Positions 20,574 to 30,482 of a stretch of DNA of 64,000 nucleotides are shown one piece after another. Under the pieces are notes generated by a model. That model did no database searches. It worked only from the letters and a program-made list of their open reading frames with translations, and was not told where the DNA came from. The stretch is from Nemertoderma westbladi (Eukaryota; Xenacoelomorpha; Nemertodermatida; Nemertodermatidae). The stretch covers positions 62,001 to 126,000 of the forward strand of contig JAUCBJ010002429.1 in NCBI GenBank assembly GCA_032718475.1, read 5' to 3'. The position numbers and the translations under genes are program-made. The number at the start of each line of letters is the position of its first letter. Position 1 is the first letter of the stretch.

Positions 20574-23500
20574 TTAAGGTGCCCCTTCTAGAAGACAGCA
20601 TTTACCTACTGCTCTCCTGTAGGTTTTTCTGTCTTTCGCACCTATCTTTCCACCTATCCGCACTTCTACCGAACGGACTCTTCCGTCCTCATCTGAGTAG
20701 GTGCCTACAACTCTCGCCAACCGCCATTGGTTGTTGATGATAGTATCATCCGTGACGATTACGAGATCTCCCTCTCTCAACTCCCTGTTTGGCTTCCTCC
20801 ACTTGCTTCGCTTATGGAGCGTTGGTAGGTATTCTTCTACCCACCTCCTCCAATACTCTGCGCTAATTGCTTTAGCTACTTTCCAACTTTGGCGGGAGTG
20901 TATATCATCTGGGTCTACACCCCGCATATCTATGGTCGCTGGCCTTTCCATCAGGAAATGGCTAGGCGTCAACACGTCTAATGACTCAGGGTCATCATTC
21001 TCCGGGTATAGCGGTCTGCTATTAATGATCCCCTCGCACTTTGCAAGTACCGTCCGTAAGACGTCTTCAGTGACCATGTGGGTGTTCATCAGCTTCGTCA
21101 TTAGACGTTTCGAACTGCCCACCAGTCTTTCGACGCATCCTAGTGTATGTGGTGCGTACGGCGTCCGTCTCTCCCACTTCACTTGTCGTCTTCTCATGGC
21201 CGCCCTGACTTCTTCTCCCTCCAAGATGTCTAAGGCCTCTGCCATCTCACTCTCTGCGCCCACAAAGTTGGTGCCGTTGTCGCTGTATATCACTGCGATC
21301 GTCCCACCTTTGCGGTCCCTAAACCTTTCTAAGGCGTTAATGAAGGCTGATGCGGTTGCATCTTGGGCGAGTTCTATCCCTACCGCCCGCGTATTGTTGC
21401 ATACGAAGATAATACCGTAGCGTTTCTCCGTGTGTCGCATCACCTTGATCTTTATCGGCCCGAACATGTCCACACCGCAATGCGTAAATGGCGGGTCGTG
21501 CTGTCTTACCCTACTCGCCGGTAGTGGCGCCATCTCCTGTACGGCTCGCTCCTTCTTCGCTCGTCGGCAGGTCTGACACTGTCCCACTACCGCTTTCACC
21601 TTCTTCCTTAATTGTTTGACCCAATAGGTCCTCCTTATCTCTGTGAGGGTTCGGTTGGTGCCCCCATGCAGTATCGATTTGTGGGAGTCCCATATGATCT
21701 GGTGGACTATAGGCGATCCTGTGGGAATGATGATGGGTTTCGGTGGCACGACTATACTGTTGTTATATCCCACCCTAGAATTCATTACTAGGATCCCATC
21801 CTCGTTGAGTTGTGGCGACAGCGTGATCAACTCGCTATCCCGTCGGAGGTGCTGTTGGTTACCGACACGTTCCACCTCGTCGCCGTAGTTCTTGCGTTGT
21901 TCATAGCGGATCACTGCCTTGGCCGCTCCTTCCAGATCTATGGTTGTCCTGGTCTTCTTGTCCTTGCCGACTCCCGCAAGGAAATTCCCAAAGGCTCTCC
22001 AGTACGCCACTAGTTTCTTGGTCTTATACCAACTAGAACTGTAGCTGAGGAGTTTATCCGTCGGGTTATCGCACAGTTCCCTTCCTGGTTGCACGTCCCT
22101 GATCTCCCTCACCATCTGGGAGTATATCTCTTCTCCCTCTGAATCTCCCTCTTCTCCTTCTGATACTACTTCCGAGCCCGGGTCCACCTTCCTCATCGGC
22201 GGCCAGGCCTCCCTATCGCTCAGAAATTGTGGCCCGTGTTGCCACAATGCTTCTTTCTTTAAGAAAGTGTGGCGTTCCACGCCCCTCGACAGCAAGTCCG
22301 CTGGGTTCTCGTCTGTTGGGCAGTAGTGCCACCTTTCCAGTTCTGTGCTCGCCCTTATTTCGTCCACTCTATTCGCGACGAATATCGGGTACCTCGTCTT
22401 TTCGTTGTGTAGCCAACCAAGCACTACCATGGAGTCCGTCCAGTAGTGTGTCTCCACTATGTTGGGAATTGTATCCACTAGGTAGGCTGTGGCTCTAACT
22501 CCTAGTCTCGCGGCTGTCAATTCTAACTTGGGAACAGATGCTGAATCTGGCGGCGTTGACTTAGCTTTGCTAAAGGCTAGTCTGGGCTTGTGAGGCCCCT
22601 CTCGTTGTACTAAATAGAGTGCCGCTCCGTATGCCTCTAACGACGCGTCGGAGAACATATGTAGGTCCAGATTCGTCATGTTCCCGTCCGGGAAATACAC
22701 TCGCGGCATGTTGTATGTTCCCATCCTCTCCAAGTCTCCTGTCCATTTGCTCCACTGTTTCTTGATGTCTTCTGGTACCTCTACGTCCCACTCATCCTTC
22801 AACTTATATACTCTCTTGAGTATCTGTTTCCCCGTGACTAGTAATGGGGATGCTAGGCCTAAGGGATCGTATATCCTTGCTATATACGATACGTAACCCC
22901 TCTTCGTATGGGTGTCTGCGCCCTCCTGGCTCAGCTGATACTTCAGTTCGTCTGTTTTTCTATCCCACACGATTCCCAACGCCTTCTGCTGGGATTCCGT
23001 TCTCTTAATCGCCATGTCCTGTCCTTTGGCTGTTGTAGGGTTGTCCATGGTCGATTCTGGTTTCTTGTCTTCTATTTCCCTGATAAATTCTTCTGAACTG
23101 GATTGGAATTTGGTCAGGTTGAAGCCGGATCCTTTCAGGATGTCGCGAACCTCGCGCCCTGTTTCCAGTATCTCCTCAACCGTATTTCCAGACTCCATGC
23201 CGTCGTCTACGTAGAAACCGCGTCTGATCATGTCGACGGCCCTACTGCTATATCTATCTTCCTTGCCCTTTACCGTGTCTCTCACTGCCATAGTCGTCGT
23301 AAATGAGGACGACTTGGCCCCCATATTTTGTACTACCATCTTATACGCTGGTATTACCGGCGGTTCTTCTTCGCCGTTATACCATAAGAAGCGTTGACTG
23401 TCACTATCTTCTTCTGTTACTCGGACTTGGTTGAACATGCCTTCTATGTCACACGTGAAGGCGTGTTTCCCATTCCTAAATCTAAGTAGTACTTCTATGC

Positions 23501-25784
23501 CCGAATTGTATATGTTTGGGCCCTCTAGTAGGTAATCGTTTAAGCACTTTCCGTCGGTCTTTGCCGATGCATCGACTACCATCCTAAGTTTACCTTTCTT
23601 TGGGTCTAAAGCTACGTGGAGTGGCAGGTAGTATGTCCTGTCCGTGTTCGGTTCGTCGACCGGTAACTCCACGGCCCATCCTTTCTCGACGTACTTCTTA
23701 ATGGTTTTGTGAATGTACTCGTTCTTCTCGGGGCTCCGTTGTAGTGTTTGTTTCAGCTTGCGGAGTCTCGTGAGTACCATCCCTCTATTATCGGGTAGCG
23801 GTATCTTCGGTAGTTTCCACACCATTCCTATTGTATACCGCCCCTCATCACACGTCATCGTTTCCTCCACACTTTGTAAAGCCTGCTTGTCTTCTACCGA
23901 GGTCCCGACTCCGGTCTCTTTCAGTCCCTCGAAGTCCTGCCTGAGCAGTCTTTTAAGCTGCTCCTCTGCTCCCTCGTCACCCATTTCCTGCATTGTTCCC
24001 GCGAACATGCATCCTGATGTCTCCGACATCCTGAATGGTATCTTGCTCTTAATTGGACCACTCAGCGTCCACCCGAATGGCGTTAATATGGCCACCGGGT
24101 CGCTCTGCTTGTCTTCGCCGAAGACCGTTTGCATTCTCTCGTGGGCCGTTGGGCAGTCCATGCCTACTATGATGGATACCTTCCTAACGTCCACGTTTGG
24201 GATTGAGAAGTCAATGTTATCCAGGAATTTGTATTGCTCGACCTCGATGTTGGTTGGCCGCCTGGCATTGATGTTAATTGACTCTATTACTTGGATGGGG
24301 TCGATGGTTGCCCCATAATCGCATCCTGGTGCCACTGCTGCAATTGCGCACCGTCCTGTCCTCATCTCTAGGATCTCGTCTTTACTAGAGATGGTTGTCA
24401 CCGCCATCCTGCTTGGCCTCGTTCTCAACCCTATTTCTTCGGCTACCCATTCCTCAACTAATGTGAAGGCAGCTCCACTATCAACCAGCATTAGTGTTGT
24501 TACTGATCGATTGCCTTCCCCGATCACTCGTACTGGTACTACTCCAAGTAGCACTGTTCCTCTCTTCTTCGCCCCTATTGTGCTTGTTGCCATCGTCTGG
24601 CCTCTCCTTTGGCCAAACTTGACCGGCTTCTCTTGGCATTCCCTGGCCTTGTGTCCACTCTTCACACATCGCGAGCAGATTTTATTGCTCGACGCGTAAT
24701 CTATCTGGTCTTGCCTCGGTAGCGCCTGCCAGTACCTGCAGTTCATGGTTTTATGAAGCGCATTTGCGTGTAACTGGCATTTGCTCTTTGGGTCATAGCC
24801 CTCTTTATACAATGCATTGCGTATCGCAGTTATATTCGTACCAAAGTCCCTACTATTCTTATTGACTGGGTTTGACCTACTGGACGTACTGGGGTTATGT
24901 TTATTCATGTTGTTATTGTTCCCCTGTCCGTCCCTTGATGTTGTCTTATCTTCGCTTGTCTGTGGACTTGCAGTCCCCTGCGTCGCTGCATATGGCAATG
25001 ATTGCCTGAGTCTCGGTAACGCGTTCGATGTATTGTGCTCTGGTTTGGGCCTGTAATGATCTGTCTTTGGTCCCTTTCCCAGGCTATCTTCACTATAAAC
25101 TGGGTCCGTTATTAGTTCAGCCTCGTAATTTAAGAAGTTTGACATTTCTTCTAAACCTGGTTCCGCACCCTTCTTGTCTCGGGTGGAGAAAGCGACCTTC
25201 CTCCATTTGTTGCGCAGCCAGCTCGGTAGTGCCTGCGCTATCGTGGTGATGTTATTGGACGCGTTGAGTTCGTATGGCGCGTCTAACGTCTTCAGCACGA
25301 TCAGCGCCTTCTCGACTTTGTTAGCAAACGTCTTAATGCTAACGGGATTATCCTGTAGGCCACCCGATGTTATGCCTCTCAGCGTCTGCCTGATGATCTT
25401 GGCCGGGTGCCCGTATTCCCTATCCAGTGCCCGCCATGCTGTCGTGAAGCCGCCCTCTATTCCTTGGTATTGCCTCACGATATCGTATGCTGGGCCTCCC
25501 GTGTACACTTGTAGATACTTTAGGCACTCCGCCTGCGTCAAGTTTTTTGTTAGTATTTCGTTACTATACATTCGCCGAAACTGTAAGTATTCTTCCGGCC
25601 TGCTCCCATCGAATTTGAACGGTTCCACGGGTGGTAATTCGATCCTCGTTTTCAACGCATCGATCAACGTGGCCATCCCCATTGCCTGCGCTTCTAATGG
25701 ATTCGACGGGTGCTGTATAGTTTCCCTTGTCTGGTGCGGTTCGTCCGTCCTATTTCTTGATCTTCTCTGACTCGGATATGTCAT
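20574..25784 (-). CDS. pol: ORF2 of inner BEL/Pao element: Gag-domain, protease, RT, RNase H, integrase polyprotein, 1736 aa
   Basis: ATG at 25784, one uninterrupted frame. Residues about 50-200 match the DUF1759 capsid-like region of BEL/Pao. A CCHC knuckle follows (C370, C373, H378, C383). The aspartic protease carries VDSGAAF (D435). RT has AFTCDIEGMFNQV (motif A) and FYVDD near residue 857. RNase H starts near 1040 with MFSDAS. An integrase zinc region (LHGGTNRTLTEIRRTYW then CQTCRRAK) precedes the D,D,E core: CGVDMFGP near 1436, IYSDNGTNF near 1498, GCVERLVGS near 1553. The C-terminus (EGDLVIVTDD) is the DUF5641-like tail. All catalytic motifs are present, so the enzyme set looks functional. 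It would be translated with ORF1 by a frame change at 25906-25915 or from its own ATG. Confidence 0.95.
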   Translation of the reverse strand: MTYPSQRRSRNRTDEPHQTRETIQHPSNPLEAQAMGMATLIDALKTRIELPPVEPFKFDGSRPEEYLQFRRMYSNEILTKNLTQAECLKYLQVYTGGPAYDIVRQYQGIEGGFTTAWRALDREYGHPAKIIRQTLRGITSGGLQDNPVSIKTFANKVEKALIVLKTLDAPYELNASNNITTIAQALPSWLRNKWRKVAFSTRDKKGAEPGLEEMSNFLNYEAELITDPVYSEDSLGKGPKTDHYRPKPEHNTSNALPRLRQSLPYAATQGTASPQTSEDKTTSRDGQGNNNNMNKHNPSTSSRSNPVNKNSRDFGTNITAIRNALYKEGYDPKSKCQLHANALHKTMNCRYWQALPRQDQIDYASSNKICSRCVKSGHKARECQEKPVKFGQRRGQTMATSTIGAKKRGTVLLGVVPVRVIGEGNRSVTTLMLVDSGAAFTLVEEWVAEEIGLRTRPSRMAVTTISSKDEILEMRTGRCAIAAVAPGCDYGATIDPIQVIESININARRPTNIEVEQYKFLDNIDFSIPNVDVRKVSIIVGMDCPTAHERMQTVFGEDKQSDPVAILTPFGWTLSGPIKSKIPFRMSETSGCMFAGTMQEMGDEGAEEQLKRLLRQDFEGLKETGVGTSVEDKQALQSVEETMTCDEGRYTIGMVWKLPKIPLPDNRGMVLTRLRKLKQTLQRSPEKNEYIHKTIKKYVEKGWAVELPVDEPNTDRTYYLPLHVALDPKKGKLRMVVDASAKTDGKCLNDYLLEGPNIYNSGIEVLLRFRNGKHAFTCDIEGMFNQVRVTEEDSDSQRFLWYNGEEEPPVIPAYKMVVQNMGAKSSSFTTTMAVRDTVKGKEDRYSSRAVDMIRRGFYVDDGMESGNTVEEILETGREVRDILKGSGFNLTKFQSSSEEFIREIEDKKPESTMDNPTTAKGQDMAIKRTESQQKALGIVWDRKTDELKYQLSQEGADTHTKRGYVSYIARIYDPLGLASPLLVTGKQILKRVYKLKDEWDVEVPEDIKKQWSKWTGDLERMGTYNMPRVYFPDGNMTNLDLHMFSDASLEAYGAALYLVQREGPHKPRLAFSKAKSTPPDSASVPKLELTAARLGVRATAYLVDTIPNIVETHYWTDSMVVLGWLHNEKTRYPIFVANRVDEIRASTELERWHYCPTDENPADLLSRGVERHTFLKKEALWQHGPQFLSDREAWPPMRKVDPGSEVVSEGEEGDSEGEEIYSQMVREIRDVQPGRELCDNPTDKLLSYSSSWYKTKKLVAYWRAFGNFLAGVGKDKKTRTTIDLEGAAKAVIRYEQRKNYGDEVERVGNQQHLRRDSELITLSPQLNEDGILVMNSRVGYNNSIVVPPKPIIIPTGSPIVHQIIWDSHKSILHGGTNRTLTEIRRTYWVKQLRKKVKAVVGQCQTCRRAKKERAVQEMAPLPASRVRQHDPPFTHCGVDMFGPIKIKVMRHTEKRYGIIFVCNNTRAVGIELAQDATASAFINALERFRDRKGGTIAVIYSDNGTNFVGAESEMAEALDILEGEEVRAAMRRRQVKWERRTPYAPHTLGCVERLVGSSKRLMTKLMNTHMVTEDVLRTVLAKCEGIINSRPLYPENDDPESLDVLTPSHFLMERPATIDMRGVDPDDIHSRQSWKVAKAISAEYWRRWVEEYLPTLHKRSKWRKPNRELREGDLVIVTDDTIINNQWRLARVVGTYSDEDGRVRSVEVRIGGKIGAKDRKTYRRAVGKCCLLEGAP

Positions 25785-25896
25785 CGGGGGTAGCGGCCCC
25801 CTCCATATGTCTGTATCACACGACCTGTTTTCATCTAGGGGTCTCGTTGTTCTTGTTCCTGTCGGGGTATATTGTTGATATTGTGATGGGGGAATG

Positions 25897-28800
25897 TCAC
25901 CCTGTCCCCCCCCCCACCGGTATGTCTGGTACTGGGGTTGATGTTAATATGTTGGGGCCCATACACCTATCCGCAATAATTCCCCCCTCCCCTGGGTATA
26001 TGTTATGTCCCTGCATGCTGTAGTCATACTGCTGTGCTGGTACCGGTATAGGCCTATCAGCTTCTGGCCTACTCGCCGGTATGTATTCCGCGACTTCCGG
26101 GTTTAATCCCGTTGTCCGCGCTATCCTATCGCCTACATTGCCTCTCTCAGTATGGCCTACGGTATGTGCAGTAAGACCTACAGTATGCCCTACAGTCTGC
26201 ATGTGTTGCTCGGGATCGAAGTTTATTCTTCTCGAATAATCCTCCCCGCGGCTACCGTATTCTCGATCGGTAGGTATATTCCGTCGGAAAGTTTCTCTAC
26301 GACCCCCCTCTCCACTGTTTTCATCTTCGTACCGGTACATCGCGTACCCCTCTCTCGGCGTGTAATGCGTCTCACCGGATCGTATCCCTCCGGGGCGACG
26401 GCAATCTCCCGGAGTCCGACCCCATTGACTCTCCGTTCTCATCTCGACTACCGACGGCTCGCTGTCCGTCCTCGCTCTTCTATCGTTTGCGGCGATACTT
26501 CTACTACTGTCTTCCTCTCTTCTCCTATCAGTGGAATATTCCCGCTCACGAGATCTCTCGTCGACCTCCCGGTTAAACCCCACTGTTCTTCTTTCCTCCT
26601 CTGATCGGGCTCGACGCTCCGTCTGCCCTCCCGCGACGTCAACCTGTCCTTCTCTGCTCGATCGCACGTCGCCGGGGATACTCGCAGTCCCCCCATTACT
26701 CTCCGTCGCCGGTTGTTGCGGTTTACCTTGTTCGGCCCTCGCATTGTCCGCTGACGGCTGTGGGACACTCTCTGCCCCCCCCCTCTCGCCGCTAACTTTC
26801 TGTTGTGGGGTGCTCGTAGCCCCCCCCCACTCGCTACATCTAACTTCGCTACCTCTCTCCCCACTATTATATACCTCTCTAGTCGACACATCAACCCTAC
26901 CACGGTCGGGTCTGTTCACCCCCGCCTCTCCCTCTGCTATTGCGTGGCCTTCCAGGCCCTCTGCTCCCTGCCTACCAACTACGCGGCCTACCAGGCCCTC
27001 TGCTCCCTGTCTACTAACTACGTGGCCTACCAGGCCCTCTGCTCCCTGTCTACTAACTACGTGGCCTACCAGGCCCTCTGCTCCCTGGTTACGTAGGCCC
27101 GACGTGTCTACACTAATAGCACCCATATTGGAAACGGAATTAATTTGCTCATTTGAAACAAAATCATTTGTATTATTCTGCGCGACTACGTTATCTGAAT
27201 TATTTTGTAAATTCGGGCTAAAATCATTATTTGAATTATTCGAATTATTCTGTGTAATTGCGTTATTTAAGTTATTTTGTAGGTCCGAATTCGAGTTATT
27301 ATTTTGATTATTTGAATTATTTTGCGTAACTACATCAATATTAGGATTATTTTCTACATTAACACTGGGGTTGTTCTGATTTAAATTTAAATTACTGCCA
27401 CCAGGCAAAGTATTTCCTGTAATAAAGGTTTGATTAGCGTTATCCCATACGGTACTATTAATATCAACAACGTCTACTGTACCATTATTATTATTATTAC
27501 CCCCCCCGCTCGTACGGTCGCACCAGTCTTGAGTCTGTCGTGCGGTCCCTGTCAGTGGAGTATTAACAAATACGTCTACGGCCCTTGGCTCCTCAAAAAT
27601 ACTCGAGCCGGCCCCCCTTTCAGACGGCGGTCCCACTTGCACGTATTCCAACTCGTGCGTCCCTCTAATTATATCTTTCGCATACTCACTCTGCCGTTCC
27701 TTTAATTCCCTATGCTCCCTTTCACCCTTTGCCACTATCCCCTCACGCTCCTGGGTGTCCTTGATGGCCGAGTCTGCGGCACTCTTAATGCTCTCCCTTC
27801 GTCTCGCCCCACGCTCCTTACGTTCCTCTTCCTTCCTCGCCTCACGCTCCTTGCGTTCCTTTTCCTTCCTCGCCTCACGTTCCTTGCGTTCCTTTTCCAT
27901 TTTCGCCTCACGCTCCTCGCGTTCCTTTTCCTCTCTCGCTTCACGCTCCTCGCGTTCCTTTTCCTCTCTCGCTTCACGCTCCCTACACTCCCTTTCCTCT
28001 ATCTCATCATACTCCCTTAGGCTTTTCAAAGCCCTTTCGGCCCTTTCTCCGGTTTCTCTAAGCAATACCGTTTCCCTCTCTAACCGCACTCTTCCCTCCT
28101 CTAGCCGTTCCTTCATTTCTCTCTGACCTTGCTCTGCCATGCTGAGACGGTATGTGACTCCTATTTTTCTCACCGCTCTTTCTTTCGCGGAGGATGTAGC
28201 AGACTTATCGGTTACGACGGACTTCCCTCGCCTTCCCGACCTACTAGCTTTCTCCCCCTTTTCGGAGCTTTCTCCGACCGACGAGGCCGAATCCTCGGTG
28301 TTAGCCTCGGATTCGCCCTCCTCAGGTCCCTTCCAACCCACTGGTTTCACTCCCCGGGCATCGACCAAGTATGGCCCTATGTACACTGGCGCTACGCTAG
28401 GTCCCATACTCCCACACTCCCATAGTTCAAACAGTTCGCCGGCTATCCTTTTTGCTCTCTCCCCGGCCAGTTTTCTCTGCTCAAAACGTATTAGGTAATT
28501 TAAGTGTTTATCCGACTCACCTAGTCGCTTTCTCAGTCTCACCTCGTCTACCTTCGCCCCTTCCTTCTTGGCGTCGTTTATCAGCTTCCGGGTCGCGTTG
28601 TAGGCCCGTCGAAGTCGCTCAGAAACCCCGACGTCCTCGTCGCCGACCTCTCCTCCGTCCCTCCGGGTTCGACGTCGTACCGGCGGCTCCACCGTCGCCG
28701 TTCCGGTGGGCCGTCCGTCGCCCTCGGCCTGTAGCTGGCCGGCGACATCGGTACCGATCTCTCCTCCGTCTCTTCGCGTCCGGCGTCGCACCGTCGGCCC

Positions 28801-29106
28801 CACCGTCGCCGTTTCGGTGGGCCGCCCGTCGCCCTCGGCCGGTAGCTGGCCGGCGACATCGGCGCGCCGTTCTCCCTCTCGTGTCGACTCGCCTCCATCT
28901 CCCTCCATCTCGCTCTCTTTATCCTCCGGCTCGAGTCCCTCTCCTCTCAACTCGGGTTCTGATTCCAGACGGTCCCCCTCGTCTTGGACTTCCGGGTCGC
29001 CCGTTACCGATGGCTCCGGCGTCGTGGGCCTATACCGCCTGGTCGCGGCCTCGCGGATCGTTTGATCTTCGTCCGGGGTCCGCGGTGTCTCGCCCGATTC
29101 ACTCAT
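25897..29106 (-). CDS. ORF1 of inner BEL/Pao element: long coiled-coil, Asn-rich structural-type protein, 1069 aa
   Basis: ATG at 29106, 79 bases after the LTR. The N-terminal 130 residues are acidic and hold a duplicated ~36-residue block (QLPAEGDGRPTETATVGP and a variant). Residues about 330-470 form a highly charged E/R/K helix with repeated EREAREEKERE, surely a coiled coil. Residues about 530-660 are asparagine-rich low complexity. Four repeats of the 13-residue unit QGAEGLVGHVVSR follow (nt about 26940-27090). The C-terminus is disordered. No known enzyme domain is seen. By position it is a Gag-side protein, comparable to the long N-terminal extension of the outer gag-pol. It has no similarity I recognise outside such elements. 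Confidence 0.8.
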   Translation of the reverse strand: MSESGETPRTPDEDQTIREAATRRYRPTTPEPSVTGDPEVQDEGDRLESEPELRGEGLEPEDKESEMEGDGGESTREGERRADVAGQLPAEGDGRPTETATVGPTVRRRTRRDGGEIGTDVAGQLQAEGDGRPTGTATVEPPVRRRTRRDGGEVGDEDVGVSERLRRAYNATRKLINDAKKEGAKVDEVRLRKRLGESDKHLNYLIRFEQRKLAGERAKRIAGELFELWECGSMGPSVAPVYIGPYLVDARGVKPVGWKGPEEGESEANTEDSASSVGESSEKGEKASRSGRRGKSVVTDKSATSSAKERAVRKIGVTYRLSMAEQGQREMKERLEEGRVRLERETVLLRETGERAERALKSLREYDEIEERECREREAREEKEREEREAREEKEREEREAKMEKERKEREARKEKERKEREARKEEERKERGARRRESIKSAADSAIKDTQEREGIVAKGEREHRELKERQSEYAKDIIRGTHELEYVQVGPPSERGAGSSIFEEPRAVDVFVNTPLTGTARQTQDWCDRTSGGGNNNNNGTVDVVDINSTVWDNANQTFITGNTLPGGSNLNLNQNNPSVNVENNPNIDVVTQNNSNNQNNNSNSDLQNNLNNAITQNNSNNSNNDFSPNLQNNSDNVVAQNNTNDFVSNEQINSVSNMGAISVDTSGLRNQGAEGLVGHVVSRQGAEGLVGHVVSRQGAEGLVGRVVGRQGAEGLEGHAIAEGEAGVNRPDRGRVDVSTREVYNSGERGSEVRCSEWGGATSTPQQKVSGERGGAESVPQPSADNARAEQGKPQQPATESNGGTASIPGDVRSSREGQVDVAGGQTERRARSEEERRTVGFNREVDERSREREYSTDRRREEDSSRSIAANDRRARTDSEPSVVEMRTESQWGRTPGDCRRPGGIRSGETHYTPREGYAMYRYEDENSGEGGRRETFRRNIPTDREYGSRGEDYSRRINFDPEQHMQTVGHTVGLTAHTVGHTERGNVGDRIARTTGLNPEVAEYIPASRPEADRPIPVPAQQYDYSMQGHNIYPGEGGIIADRCMGPNILTSTPVPDIPVGGGTG
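25906..25915 (-). promoter_or_regulatory. Candidate +1 frameshift or slippage tract joining ORF1 to pol
   Basis: Ten G in a row on the element strand lie a few bases before the ORF1 stop (25897-25899). ORF2 is in the +1 frame relative to ORF1. That frame has no stop from the G tract down to the ORF2 ATG, over 40 codons that I read one by one. A homopolymer next to the upstream stop, with an open pol frame, is the usual layout for ribosomal or transcriptional slippage. Slippage itself is inferred. Confidence 0.55.
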
Positions 29107-29185
29107 CTCGTCTGCTCGGTGGAGTTCGACTAGCTAGGGTGGAGTTCTTTGAGTTTAACTAGGGCGGCAGCTCGGTTTTAGTTAC
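29107..29185 (-). other. Short leader of the inner element
   Basis: 79 bases between LTR and ORF1 start. A primer-binding site should lie here next to the LTR (GTAACTAAAACCGAGC on the element strand), but it does not begin with TGG and I cannot assign a tRNA. Confidence 0.4.
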
Positions 29186-29723
29186 TGTGACGGGATCCAA
29201 GAGGGATCCCGATTTATCCGGTTGTGGTAATTTAGTCCACGCGTCCCCGCCGTGTATAAGGATGAAATAAAGTGACTGAGTTCTGAAGTTCGGTGTATAA
29301 TAGGAGGTTATAAGATATAGATATGTTGTGAATGTGTACAAGGCGGGATACGGTAACTAAAGTCCCGTGATCCCCTAACTAAACTAATTGGCTGTACCCT
29401 ACGCTAGCACTGCTGCACTGGTATAACTGAATCACTGATTAATAGGTTATTGGTTATATTGCACGGTGGCCTTACTGCTACTCAATCGATGCCATTCCCC
29501 CCTCTGATTGGTTAATACCCTTGTTGGCGCCCCGTGGAGTATTCCCGTTCACTCCACCTGTTCTCCTTGGGTTAGGGGTTTGGCCCCTGACCCTCTATTG
29601 TGTGCTTCCTTCCCATTCTTATTGGGATGGCGCGAGTTGGTTAATTACCCAATCTCGCGGCTCCCAATATTGCTTATCGGCTAATAACTTTATGGGGTGT
29701 TGGCGGGATTGAATAAGCTAACA
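29186..29723 (-). repeat. 5' LTR of the inner BEL/Pao element
   Basis: 538 bp with the same sequence as 16045-16582. It is followed on the right by target duplication atttg (29724-29728), then by the continuation of the outer element's leader. Confidence 0.95.
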
Positions 29724-29728
29724 ATTTG

Positions 29729-30482
29729 TAATTAAATTTTTGTGTTTATTTAGAGATTGTAATCTCAACCAGAATTGTACGTAATTTGTAGTATTAAGTA
29801 ACTTAGTTAAATTAGAATTATTTGTTTTAGTGTCCAACAAGTAGCACTCCACTGAGAGCGCACAGCTTATGTGTAGTGACTCCCCCAGAAATAATAACAT
29901 TTATTTCAACATTGACAAAAACCCATTTCAACGGGTATATATATATTATAAATCAACTCAAACGATTTATAAATAGTAGGCCTGCCATACAACAATTAGG
30001 TCTCAATATCAGTTGGACTACTGCTTAAATAACGGTAATAAAGTAAGTTAAAGTAACCAAGTAACCCTTAAAATTCAGAAATTCAATTATTTAAAATAAT
30101 TGATATACCGGTATTTACAATAGGCTTATTATCTTTATTTTCATAAACTTAGGCTGAAATCATACCGGTATTCTGTAATTAATTTTAGTTAATAATTATA
30201 CTTATATATACTATAAGTGTAAACTGCATACCGGTATCCACGATAGGCCTATTATATATTTATATATTTGTGCTGAAATCATACCGGTATTCTGTAATGA
30301 ATTCTAGTTACTAATAATACTTATATATACTATAAGCATACCGGTATTCTAATATTATATATATATCACGCTACACTGAGTAGCAGTATCGGTAATTAAT
30401 TACTAGGTTAGCAGTTAATGCTGAATTACTAGACTTGCTTAGACTGTAATATAGCAGTAGGCATTCAACTGTGTAAACAAAC
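29729..30482 (+). other. Remainder of the outer leader with ~125-bp repeats
   Basis: AT-rich leader between the nested insertion and the gag-pol ATG. Two copies of a ~125-base unit (from about 30106 and about 30230), plus a third start, each begin with the palindrome ATACCGGTAT and contain GGCTGAAATCATACCGGTAT or TGCTGAAATCATACCGGTAT. No gene. Confidence 0.7.

Larger units (their letters stand above)
16045..29723 (-). mobile_element. Complete 13.7-kb BEL/Pao LTR retrotransposon nested in the outer leader
   Basis: The ends are TGTGACGG and GCTAACA (TG...CA). It is flanked by a perfect 5-bp target duplication, atttg (16040-16044 and 29724-29728). The two 538-bp LTRs read identical at an offset of 13,141. 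On the minus strand the order is 5' LTR, 79-base leader, ORF1 (1069 aa), ORF2 gag-pol (1736 aa), a hairpin minisatellite spacer, ORF3 (617 aa), 3' UTR with polypurine tract, 3' LTR. All three frames are open. Everything seen fits a recently inserted, possibly still active autonomous element. Confidence 0.96.

Noticed and set aside
20701-28020. Plus-strand open frames opposite the inner gag-pol and ORF1
   Set aside because: They are antisense shadows of intact minus-strand coding sequence with strong codon constraint. No independent motifs.
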